The notes beneath the pieces are model-generated. The model saw only the letters and a program-made list of their open reading frames with translations, did not search any database and was not told the DNA's origin. The position numbers and the translations under genes were made by a program. From the NCBI GenBank assembly GCA_018268105.1, contig JAFDXG010000064.1:1-38091 (forward strand): a DNA stretch of 38,091 nucleotides, given 5' to 3'. This DNA is from Bacteroidota bacterium (lineage in GTDB: Bacteria > Bacteroidota > Bacteroidia > Chitinophagales > Chitinophagaceae). Shown one piece after another: positions 7,491 through 14,859 of this stretch (position 1 is its first letter; every line of letters begins with the position of its first letter).

Positions 7491-8498
7491 CTACAAAGCA
7501 AGCAGGCTGCAACCTCTTATATCGCTGTAATCAATTCTTCCTAATATCTCAAAGCTTCCGTTGGGATATAGCCGGCCTGCATCTTCCGTAGCTATAAAGC
7601 TGCAGGAATAAATATTAGCCAGGTCAATGATATTGACTGTTCCGGTGAGGACGGATTGTTCAGGAAAATTTACATTCATGGGATCATCTTCATCTCTCAT
7701 AAGGACTTTCATCCATGGCGGACATGAAAATAAACCATCTCCTTTTGAATAAGCCTGCGAAAGTAATTCAGTCATACCGTATTCAGAGTGTATTTTATCT
7801 GTAAGAAAAGCTTTCTTCAAAACCTGCTGTACTTCATCCCTGGTCAGTTCCTGTCTGCGCCCCTTCATGCCTCCTGTTTCCATGATTACGGTATGTTGTA
7901 AGGGTAATGGATGTTTTTCAGCAAAATCAAGCAGGGCAAAGGTTACCCCTATAAGTAATGTCTTTTGTTGTTTTTGTTCCAGGTTTTGAAGAGTGGAGTT
8001 AAGCTTATCCTGTTCAAAGAGGTAAAACCCGCTGTCCGGATGGTTACTTTGACGGATAAGTTCATTTACCATTACTACCAGCGACGAGTTGTTGCGCTCC
8101 AGATAAGAGGGCAGTAAACCGATAATACACCATTCGGCAGGATTGCCATAAAACAATTCAAATGCTTTTAAAAAACTGTTTTTATATATAGAATTGTTTT
8201 TGATGAAATGACGGCTGTTGATGGATTGAGTAGTACCGCTGCTTTCAAAAATTGCTTCCGGGACAAAATCAGAAGTTTTGATGATATGAGATTTAAAAAA
8301 TTGTATAGGCAGAAAGGGTATTTCAGTGATACGGGATATTTCATCAGGATTAATTTTAAGGGCATGTACAAATGCCTTATAAATTTCGTTTTCATAATAT
8401 TGAAACCGGAAAATTTCGAGTGCAGCACTCTCAAAGTCAGAAATGTTAAAATCATTCAATACAAGCTCTATGTTCTTATATGGAGGGCGTTTATTCAA
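7491..8498 (-). CDS. LuxE-like acyl-protein synthetase family protein
   Basis: The 335-residue protein, without a signal peptide, belongs to the adenylate-forming LuxE/acyl-protein synthetase family, which activates a carboxylic acid as acyl-AMP and passes it to a protein cysteine. Visible family motifs are the phosphate-binding loop SSGTT (86-90), METGGMKGRR near 216, SEYGMTE, IATEDAGR and GRIDYSD near the C-terminus. No luxC reductase, luxD thioesterase or luciferase gene is nearby, so bioluminescence is not implied. The acceptor and the acid are unknown. The gene diverges from the lipoprotein gene at 8535 across 36 bp. Downstream it is followed after about 113 bp by the GDPD-esterase gene, but co-transcription cannot be shown. 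Confidence 0.8.
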   Translation of the reverse strand: MNKRPPYKNIELVLNDFNISDFESAALEIFRFQYYENEIYKAFVHALKINPDEISRITEIPFLPIQFFKSHIIKTSDFVPEAIFESSGTTQSINSRHFIKNNSIYKNSFLKAFELFYGNPAEWCIIGLLPSYLERNNSSLVVMVNELIRQSNHPDSGFYLFEQDKLNSTLQNLEQKQQKTLLIGVTFALLDFAEKHPLPLQHTVIMETGGMKGRRQELTRDEVQQVLKKAFLTDKIHSEYGMTELLSQAYSKGDGLFSCPPWMKVLMRDEDDPMNVNFPEQSVLTGTVNIIDLANIYSCSFIATEDAGRLYPNGSFEILGRIDYSDIRGCSLLAL

Positions 8499-8508
8499 GG
8501 GGAATATT

Positions 8509-8516
8509 TACATTTG
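8509..8516 (+). promoter_or_regulatory. Bacteroidota -7 box (TAcaTTTG)
   Basis: The sequence tacatttg matches TAnnTTTG and ends 18 nt before the ATG of the lipoprotein gene at 8535. No convincing -33 TTG is visible at the usual spacing. Confidence 0.45.
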
Positions 8517-8534
8517 TTTCAAGAATAATAGACT

Positions 8535-9014
8535 ATGCAAGTAAGACTGGGGTTACTTTTTATTGTTTTAATGATAGCTGTTTCCTGTGGCAAAGATAAG
8601 TTTGGCGACAAACCAACGCTTAAATTTAAAGAAATGTCAGGCGATTACCTGCCCTCCGGTGGTAATTATGCAGTGCAGGTCAAACTTGAATACACCGATG
8701 CACAGGGAGATATTGCCGGGGTACCGCTGTTTATTCAAAAACTTTCATCTTCTTATCCCTGTGCAGATAATACAAAAGATCCTACTTATCTCGACAGTCT
8801 TAAATATACGCTCCCGGCTCAGGTGCCACCCTCCAACAACCAAAAGGGGGAAATCATCATTACCCTGTCGGACGACTATTTGCTGGTTAATCGTATACAA
8901 TGTGGACCATTAGATACTCTCGAAGATGCTACATTCAGGTTTTGGTTTAGGGACCAGGCAGGTAATATGAGTGATACTGTAACCACACCGGTCATTAAAG
9001 TTGTTAAACCTTAA
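8535..9014 (+). CDS. Small secreted lipoprotein of unknown function
   Basis: The 159-residue protein has a lipoprotein signal (hydrophobic 5-16, lipobox AVSC with lipidated C18) and so should be anchored in the outer or inner membrane. The mature part is rich in short beta strands (VQVKLEYTDAQGDIAGVPLF and a C-terminal TFRFWFRDQAG segment) and contains two further cysteines that could form a disulfide. The pattern, with D-x-x-G turns and an ending like VTTPVIKV, suggests an Ig-like or cadherin-like beta-sandwich, but no named family is recognised. It precedes the M42 peptidase by 43 bp on the same strand. Confidence 0.8.
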   Translation: MQVRLGLLFIVLMIAVSCGKDKFGDKPTLKFKEMSGDYLPSGGNYAVQVKLEYTDAQGDIAGVPLFIQKLSSSYPCADNTKDPTYLDSLKYTLPAQVPPSNNQKGEIIITLSDDYLLVNRIQCGPLDTLEDATFRFWFRDQAGNMSDTVTTPVIKVVKP

Positions 9015-9031
9015 GCAAAAAATAATTTGCC

Positions 9032-9039
9032 TATTTTTG
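9032..9039 (+). promoter_or_regulatory. Bacteroidota -7 box (TAttTTTG)
   Basis: The sequence tatttttg lies 18 nt before the ATG of the M42 peptidase gene, in the gap after the lipoprotein gene. The element implies that the peptidase can be transcribed independently. Confidence 0.45.
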
Positions 9040-9057
9040 ACCATATAATACATATAT

Positions 9058-10167
9058 ATGGCAAAACAAACTAAGGCAAAGCACAAATCTATTTTAAAAG
9101 AAAGTTCCCTCAGTTTTTTCAGAAACTATATTAATAATGCATCACCAACAGGTTTTGAAAGCAGCGGACAAAAACTCTGGCTCGAATATATAAAGCCATA
9201 TATTGACACCAATTTTGTTGATCCATATGGTACTGCAGTTGGCATCATCAACCCTAATGAAAAATTCAAAGTGGTGATAGAAGCGCATGCCGACGAAATA
9301 AGCTGGTTTGTTAATTATATAACCAACGAAGGGCTGATTTATCTGAAACGCAATGGCGGTGTAGACCACCAGATAGCTCCGGGTAAGCGGGTGCTGATTC
9401 ATGGCAAAAAAGGTATTGTGAAAGCGGTATTCGGCTGGCCGGCTATACATACCAGAATCGGTGGTGCGGAGAAAGAAACACAACCTAAAGTAGAAAACCT
9501 CTTTTTAGATACCGGGGCAAGAAGTAAAAAAGAAGTGGAAGCGCTTGGCGTTCATGTTGGCGCGGTTGCCACTTATGAGGAAGGCTTTGATGAACTGGCA
9601 TATAATTATTATATCGGCCGGGCGATGGACAACAGGGTGGGTGGTTTTATGATTGCAGAAGTAGCACGCCTGCTGAGTGAGAACAAAAAGAAAATTCCAT
9701 TTGGTTTGTATATTGTCAATGCAGTACAGGAAGAAATAGGACTGCGTGGTGCGGAAATGATTGCGAGACGAATTAAACCTGATGTGGCCATCATTACTGA
9801 TGTTACACACGACACTACCACACCCATGATTAATAAAGCCATTGAAGGTGATATTGCCTGTGGTAAAGGACCTTCATTAGCCTATGCTCCTGCGGTACAT
9901 AATAAGCTGCTCCAGTTTGTGCAGGATGTTGCTGAAGATCATAAAATTCCGGTACAACTGAGAACACTCAGCCGCAGTACAGGAACAGATACCGACTCCT
10001 TTGCTTATGCCAATGATGGTTGTCCGTCAGTGCTAATTTCTATACCATTACGCTATATGCATACCACGGTGGAAATGTTACATAAAGACGATATTGAAAA
10101 TACTATCAGGCTGATGTATGAATCTTTGCTTGCCTTATCGCCAAAAACCAAATTGAGTTATTTTTAA
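9058..10167 (+). CDS. M42 family metallopeptidase (glutamyl-aminopeptidase/TET-like)
   Basis: The 369-residue cytoplasmic aminopeptidase has the full set of M42 dinuclear metal ligands and catalytic residues: H77 and D79 in EAHADE, bridging D191 in GRAMDNRVGG, catalytic and ligand E225-E226 in VQEEIGLRG, D248 in ITDVTHD and H335 in RYMHTTVE. Family members form large dodecameric shells that trim peptides from the N-terminus. Its length is typical. There is no signal peptide; the N-terminus is lysine-rich (MAKQTKAKHK). It follows the small lipoprotein gene but has a -7 box of its own at 9032-9039. The small-peptide gene at 10187 starts 19 bp after its stop. Confidence 0.92.
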   Translation: MAKQTKAKHKSILKESSLSFFRNYINNASPTGFESSGQKLWLEYIKPYIDTNFVDPYGTAVGIINPNEKFKVVIEAHADEISWFVNYITNEGLIYLKRNGGVDHQIAPGKRVLIHGKKGIVKAVFGWPAIHTRIGGAEKETQPKVENLFLDTGARSKKEVEALGVHVGAVATYEEGFDELAYNYYIGRAMDNRVGGFMIAEVARLLSENKKKIPFGLYIVNAVQEEIGLRGAEMIARRIKPDVAIITDVTHDTTTPMINKAIEGDIACGKGPSLAYAPAVHNKLLQFVQDVAEDHKIPVQLRTLSRSTGTDTDSFAYANDGCPSVLISIPLRYMHTTVEMLHKDDIENTIRLMYESLLALSPKTKLSYF

Positions 10168-10186
10168 AAATAAGTAGATACTGATA

Positions 10187-10357
10187 ATGGACATATTTGC
10201 CTATATAGATCCCGGAAGTGGCAGTTATTTGGTACAGGTAATTGTTGCCGCAATACTTGGAATATCCTTTTATTTCAAATCACTGATGACATGGGTAAAA
10301 TCTATTTTTGGGATAAAACCCAAAACACAGGATAAAGACCAAAAACCTCATGAGTAA
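10187..10357 (+). CDS. 56-aa single-span membrane peptide with IDPGSGS motif
   Basis: ATG at 10187 opens a 57-codon frame ending in TAA at 10355-10357. The peptide starts MDIFAYIDPGSGSYLVQ, continues as one hydrophobic helix (about 14-40, ending at an aromatic/basic cap) and finishes with a charged tail rich in K, D, Q and E. Small proteins with a D-P-G-[ST]-G-S motif before one membrane helix recur in bacteria, often near envelope-polysaccharide genes, though no function is assigned to my knowledge. Its last 8 bases (ATGAGTAA) contain the start codon of the methyltransferase gene, so the two are probably translationally coupled. This overlap is the main evidence that it is a real gene. Confidence 0.8.
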   Translation: MDIFAYIDPGSGSYLVQVIVAAILGISFYFKSLMTWVKSIFGIKPKTQDKDQKPHE

Positions 10358-11720
10358 GGAGAAGCGCCATCCGGCTTCCTTCAGAGATCCGTCAGGATTT
10401 GTATTTGAATATGAAAGGAAATTTTACCGGCAGGTAAATAAATGTTATGCAGATAACTATCGTCTCCTTCAGGATTCCGGATTGTACTCCGCGCTAACAA
10501 AGTCAGGGAAATTGATTGTCCATGAAGAACTTTCTAAGAATATTCTCCAATCGGAGAATTGGTTCTCAACCCTGTTACCCGAACAGGTGACATCCATAAG
10601 TTACCCTTATGAATGGTGTTTTGATCAGTTAAAAGACGCTGCTTTACTTACACTGGATATCCTGAAAGAATCCATTGATCACGGTATGATATTAAAAGAT
10701 GCCACTCCTTTTAATATCCAGTTCAGAGGTACTAAACCGGTTTTTATTGATACCCTCTCTTTCGAAAAGTATGACGATACAAAACCCTGGGTGGCGTATC
10801 GCCAGTTTATAGAATGTTTTGCCGTGCCCCTGTTGCTGGCTTCCTACCGGTCGCCGGAGTTAATTAGATTGCTGCAAATGTATCCCGATGGGGTTCCCCT
10901 GCAAATGGCTTCAAAACTTCTCCCTTTCAGAAGCCGTTTTAATTTTAATGTGTTGCTGCATGTTTTTTTGGCGGCAAAGCTGAATGCACGACAATCAAAC
11001 AATACGGTAAACCGGCAGAACTTTTCGAAACAAAAGCTAAATAACATCATCAATAGCTTATACACACTTATTAGCCGGCTTGAATTGAAACGAACTAATT
11101 CTCTATGGAACGATTATTATACAAATACAGTACTTGGTAAAGATTATGTAGATCAAAAAAATAACATCATCAATGACTGGCTGCCGTTTGTTCAAGGCAA
11201 TTCGGTGCTGGATATAGGTACTAATACCGGATTGTTTGCCCTGGAAGCCTGTTCCAAATTTACTAATGTTATTGCTATAGATTCAGATAGCTTATGTGTA
11301 AACGACCTGTATCAGAAAGCTAAACATACCGGATGCAACAACCTGCTGCCGCTTTGTGTGGATATAACAATGCCAAGTCCGGCTATTGGATGGAATAATC
11401 AAGAACGCAGTGATTTTTTTACGAGGTACAGGGCTGATGTGGTTTATGCTTTAGCACTTATCCATCATCTTGCCTTTGCAAAGAATATTCCGTTACCGGT
11501 TATTGCAGCGAAGTTTAGTCAGATCTGCAAATTTTTGATCATAGAGTTTGTACCTAAAGATGATCCTAAAGTGATATTGATGCTGGCTGCGAGAGAGGAT
11601 ATTTTTGAGTTTTATAGTGAATCTTCATTTGAAGAAGCGTTTTCTGAATTTTTTGTAACAGAAAGAAAGATGAAAGTGGGTTCCACTAACAGGATTTTAT
11701 ATTTAATGAATAAAAGATAG
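10350..11720 (+). CDS. Kinase-like domain + class I SAM methyltransferase fusion (NoeA-like)
   Basis: The 456-residue soluble protein overlaps the preceding peptide gene by 8 bp. The C-terminal half (about 260-450) is a Rossmann methyltransferase: SAM-binding motif I VLDIGTNTG (286-294), the acidic end of strand 2 in IAIDSD, and ALALIHHLA as the post-motif region. The N-terminal half contains ILKDATPFNIQF (114-125) followed by PVFID (130-134). The D117-x4-N122 ... D134 spacing resembles the catalytic and metal loops of small-molecule kinase folds, though the usual HxD histidine is replaced by K116, so catalysis is uncertain. Overall organisation resembles NoeA-type nodulation methyltransferases. 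The substrate may be a glycan or lipid-linked sugar, judging from the neighbouring genes; this is inference. Confidence 0.8.
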   Translation: MSKEKRHPASFRDPSGFVFEYERKFYRQVNKCYADNYRLLQDSGLYSALTKSGKLIVHEELSKNILQSENWFSTLLPEQVTSISYPYEWCFDQLKDAALLTLDILKESIDHGMILKDATPFNIQFRGTKPVFIDTLSFEKYDDTKPWVAYRQFIECFAVPLLLASYRSPELIRLLQMYPDGVPLQMASKLLPFRSRFNFNVLLHVFLAAKLNARQSNNTVNRQNFSKQKLNNIINSLYTLISRLELKRTNSLWNDYYTNTVLGKDYVDQKNNIINDWLPFVQGNSVLDIGTNTGLFALEACSKFTNVIAIDSDSLCVNDLYQKAKHTGCNNLLPLCVDITMPSPAIGWNNQERSDFFTRYRADVVYALALIHHLAFAKNIPLPVIAAKFSQICKFLIIEFVPKDDPKVILMLAAREDIFEFYSESSFEEAFSEFFVTERKMKVGSTNRILYLMNKR

Positions 11721-11728
11721 CTTCAAAG

Positions 11729-13234
11729 ATGCGTGAATATATTACCAGGTTACCCATGCATTGGATTATGGTGCCTGTATTTTTCATTTTGCATATAGTG
11801 AATGAATTTTACGGGTTATTGTATAACACGATTGTATTCTCATACCTCGGATATTATCTGTTGCTTACTGTGATTGTATTCTTTGTGGGAAAGCTGATAT
11901 ACAGATCTAATAAAAAATCCGCAGTTTGGACAACTGTATTAATGTCAATATTCCTTTTTTGGGGCGTTTTTCATGATTTTCTCAAAGGATTTGGTATGCC
12001 CCGGTTTTTCACTTCTTACACTCTTCTACTGCCTGTCCTGTTTTTTTTGGTGCTGTTTTTTACATGGATATTCCGGAAAAGAAAGGATGTGAATAAAATT
12101 ACTGCTCTTCTGAATATAATATTTGCAGTCCTTATAGTGATAGACCTGACATTAATTGCATATAAATATCTATCTCCCGGTGATGAAAATGATATTTCAA
12201 GAAATAATCCGCCTTTGAATATAGATATTAAGCCTGTTCCCGATTCATTAAAGCCGGATATTTATTTTATCGTGTTTGACGAATATGCGAGTTCTTTAAG
12301 CCTCAAAAAGTATTTTAACTTTGATAATTATACATTGGATTCGATGATGGAAAGTAATGGGTTCTATGTTGCTAAAAATTCAAGAAGCAATTATAATGCT
12401 ACCCCGTTATCAGTTTCAAGTACTTTTAACATACAGTATTTCCGTGAAAACTTTGAAGGTGTTTTAACAGGTGCAAAAATACTTCAACAAGGATTTTATA
12501 CTTTGAATCTAAGCTTTATACCAAAATTTTTAAAAGCCAATGGTTATCAGGTTTATCATTACGGACTGGATCCGGACAATACGAATCTTGCTCCTGTGAA
12601 GTTCTCAGATAAAGTTTGCAGAAAAATATTTTTTATCCATACTTTTCCCGGGCGAATTGAAAGGGATATTTTATGGAATTTTAAAATTCTGTTGAGTTCG
12701 AAAGAACAGCTTGCACTATGGAGAAGGGTAAGTAATTCTGGTGTCGAAAAATACAGACAAGAGGTAATGAATAATTTTCATCACCTTATTGACGAAATGA
12801 ATAAACCCTTCGGGAAGGCAAAGTTCGTGTATGCCCACATGTTATTACCGCATTCGCCATTTATCCTCGACCGGAATGGGAATATTGTTGACCAGTCAAA
12901 AAAAGAATCCCAGGTTTCAGGGGGATATATAGAGCAGGTTTTGTACACCAATAAATTAATTGAGCAAATCGTTCATCTTTCAACAAAATCAGGAGGCCGT
13001 CCACGGGTAGTAATTATTGAAGGGGATCATGGGTTCAGGGGCGATACTCCGGTTCCCAATACAAGAGAAACCTATTTTATGAACCTGAGTACATTTTATT
13101 TTTCAGATGGGGATTACCGGCTATTGTATGACAGTATCAGTCCGGTGAATACATTTAGGGTGGTTTTGAACAAGTATTTTAAAACTAATCTTCCGCTTCT
13201 AAAGGACACAACCATTTTAATTAACTACAAATAA
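11729..13234 (+). CDS. Membrane-anchored sulfatase/LTA-synthase-superfamily enzyme
   Basis: The 501-residue protein starts 8 bp after the methyltransferase. About five membrane spans fill residues 10-170. A periplasmic alkaline-phosphatase-superfamily catalytic domain follows: metal ligand D184 in IVFDEYASS, probable nucleophile T225 in NYNATPLSVSS, and ligand pair D433-H434 in IEGDHGF. A membrane-anchored domain with threonine as nucleophile is the arrangement of phosphoglycerol and phosphoethanolamine transferases rather than of secreted sulfatases, so transfer of a phospho-group to an envelope glycan or lipid is the best guess. No formylglycine-type C/S-x-P-x-R motif was seen, which argues against a true sulfatase. 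It forms one run with the genes on either side (gaps of 8 and 12 bp). Confidence 0.82.
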   Translation: MREYITRLPMHWIMVPVFFILHIVNEFYGLLYNTIVFSYLGYYLLLTVIVFFVGKLIYRSNKKSAVWTTVLMSIFLFWGVFHDFLKGFGMPRFFTSYTLLLPVLFFLVLFFTWIFRKRKDVNKITALLNIIFAVLIVIDLTLIAYKYLSPGDENDISRNNPPLNIDIKPVPDSLKPDIYFIVFDEYASSLSLKKYFNFDNYTLDSMMESNGFYVAKNSRSNYNATPLSVSSTFNIQYFRENFEGVLTGAKILQQGFYTLNLSFIPKFLKANGYQVYHYGLDPDNTNLAPVKFSDKVCRKIFFIHTFPGRIERDILWNFKILLSSKEQLALWRRVSNSGVEKYRQEVMNNFHHLIDEMNKPFGKAKFVYAHMLLPHSPFILDRNGNIVDQSKKESQVSGGYIEQVLYTNKLIEQIVHLSTKSGGRPRVVIIEGDHGFRGDTPVPNTRETYFMNLSTFYFSDGDYRLLYDSISPVNTFRVVLNKYFKTNLPLLKDTTILINYK

Positions 13235-13246
13235 CAGAAGAATAGG

Positions 13247-14857
13247 TTGAAGAATTTCTTTTTCTATACGGCATTTGGGAGGGTAGTATTTGCAGTGTCA
13301 TATACTGCATTACTTTTTGCCTCCTTTTTCCTTATTACCACTCCGCTTTTCAATAGCAGCGATAATGCTTTTTGCCTTTACCTGTTGGGGGGCGGCTTCG
13401 GTAATGCACCTACTGAATTAATTTACTACAACCACCTGCTTCACCCTTTTATTACTATACCGGTGAAGGAGCTTTTTTTATTAAATCCTGATATTAATTG
13501 GTATTCGGTTGTTTTAATCCTGTTTCACTTTTTGGCCTGCTCAATAATACTGGATCGGCTCCTGTTTCGAAAATCTTTCCAAACCGGCATCATTATCTAT
13601 ACCTTGTTTTTTTGCGTTTTTGAATCTCATCTTTTGCTGAGCCTCTCATTTACCAGCACTTCTTTGATACTTACAATTTCAGCGATTGTAGTGCTATTGG
13701 TTTCCGGTGTAAACAAAGACATGGGTCTCAAAAATATTTCGATGTCAGTGGCACTTTTAGTCTGTGCTTCGTTGTTCCGTATGTACACTGTAGTCCCGCT
13801 TGTGGGAATAGCACTGCCGATCTTATTGTTTATCTTGAAGAAAAGGGAAATCATATTCCTGGGGTCTGCACTTTTTGCAGTGTTAATAATTATTGCTGCC
13901 ACCAATTATATGCATCGTGAGTATTATAAATACAAGATTCCAAACTGGGAGAAGGGAGAGCAATATCGTCAGCTTTTGTATAATTTTTATAATAATGAAA
14001 ACGCTTACCAGGGCTTAGATTCAACCTGGCTAACCGAAGAAATGCTATTAAAAGATGCACTGATAATTGATACCAATTTCCTGAGTACGCGGAAGCTGTT
14101 GAGTATGCAAAACGAATCGCATAGGACTATATCTCAAAAGGTATCCGATTTACAACAGGACGGCGTTAGATGGTTTGTGATAAACAATAGGATATTTGTG
14201 GGGTGTTTTGTCTTTTTGATATTTTTTTGCAGGTTAAACAGGAAATATATTATCGCTACTATGATTTCTTCTATCTGTTTAATGGGAGGGATTGGTTTAT
14301 TGTATCTTTTTGCAAAGATTCCTGATTATATTTTTTTATCCGGACTTGCGTTGCTTTCATTGCTAATTGCTGCTATTCGTATTGAGAAGCCGCAAAGGGA
14401 TTTGATATATTATCCTGGACTTCTTGGCATACTTTTCTTTATGATTTGGGGGGCTGTGAGAATTTATAAGGAAAACCTTAAGAACCTGCATAACCATCTT
14501 TTGTTTCAACAGGCTGCAACTGAAGTTGCAAAATATCCGGATAATTTATTTTTTGTTACAGATTATACTTTTCCCTCTGATTATATCTCGGTTTTTGATA
14601 CTCCGCGAAAGTATCCTCTATCCAATGTAGTGCTAAGCTGGCATTATTCTTATTCATTCAGTTTGCAGATGCTAAAGAGATTCGGTGTAAATGATATTAA
14701 GGAACTCCCTTACTCTCATAAAATCTTGCTCTGGGGGAAGCCTGTAAAAGAGTTGACAGACTATTTTTTTAAAACTGCACAAATAAAATTGGAGTATTCA
14801 TTGCCATTACCTCTATTTAAATACGGTGAAGTAAGAAAGTTCATTATAGATCAATGA
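13247..14857 (+). CDS. Polytopic membrane protein, GT-C-like
   Basis: The 536-residue protein starts with TTG at 13247, 12 bp after the preceding stop; no ATG is better placed, and the frame begins directly with a membrane helix. About ten or eleven hydrophobic spans occupy residues 10-410, followed by a soluble C-terminal domain of about 120 residues. The first external loop carries SSDNAFCLYLLGGGFGNAP and ends in INWYSV. This layout recalls polytopic proteins with an N-D-[DN] loop and a conserved P-x-[IV]-x-WY end found near surface-polysaccharide genes, and recalls GT-C glycosyltransferases, in which an acidic residue of loop 1 is catalytic. That assignment is an inference and no named family is certain. 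It ends only 2 bp before the convergent transglutaminase gene. Confidence 0.75.
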   Translation: MKNFFFYTAFGRVVFAVSYTALLFASFFLITTPLFNSSDNAFCLYLLGGGFGNAPTELIYYNHLLHPFITIPVKELFLLNPDINWYSVVLILFHFLACSIILDRLLFRKSFQTGIIIYTLFFCVFESHLLLSLSFTSTSLILTISAIVVLLVSGVNKDMGLKNISMSVALLVCASLFRMYTVVPLVGIALPILLFILKKREIIFLGSALFAVLIIIAATNYMHREYYKYKIPNWEKGEQYRQLLYNFYNNENAYQGLDSTWLTEEMLLKDALIIDTNFLSTRKLLSMQNESHRTISQKVSDLQQDGVRWFVINNRIFVGCFVFLIFFCRLNRKYIIATMISSICLMGGIGLLYLFAKIPDYIFLSGLALLSLLIAAIRIEKPQRDLIYYPGLLGILFFMIWGAVRIYKENLKNLHNHLLFQQAATEVAKYPDNLFFVTDYTFPSDYISVFDTPRKYPLSNVVLSWHYSYSFSLQMLKRFGVNDIKELPYSHKILLWGKPVKELTDYFFKTAQIKLEYSLPLPLFKYGEVRKFIIDQ

Positions 14858-14859
14858 AT

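Noticed and set aside
9142..9842. Several 77-113-codon minus-strand ORFs under the M42 gene
   Set aside because: They are antisense shadows of a complete peptidase with all metal ligands.
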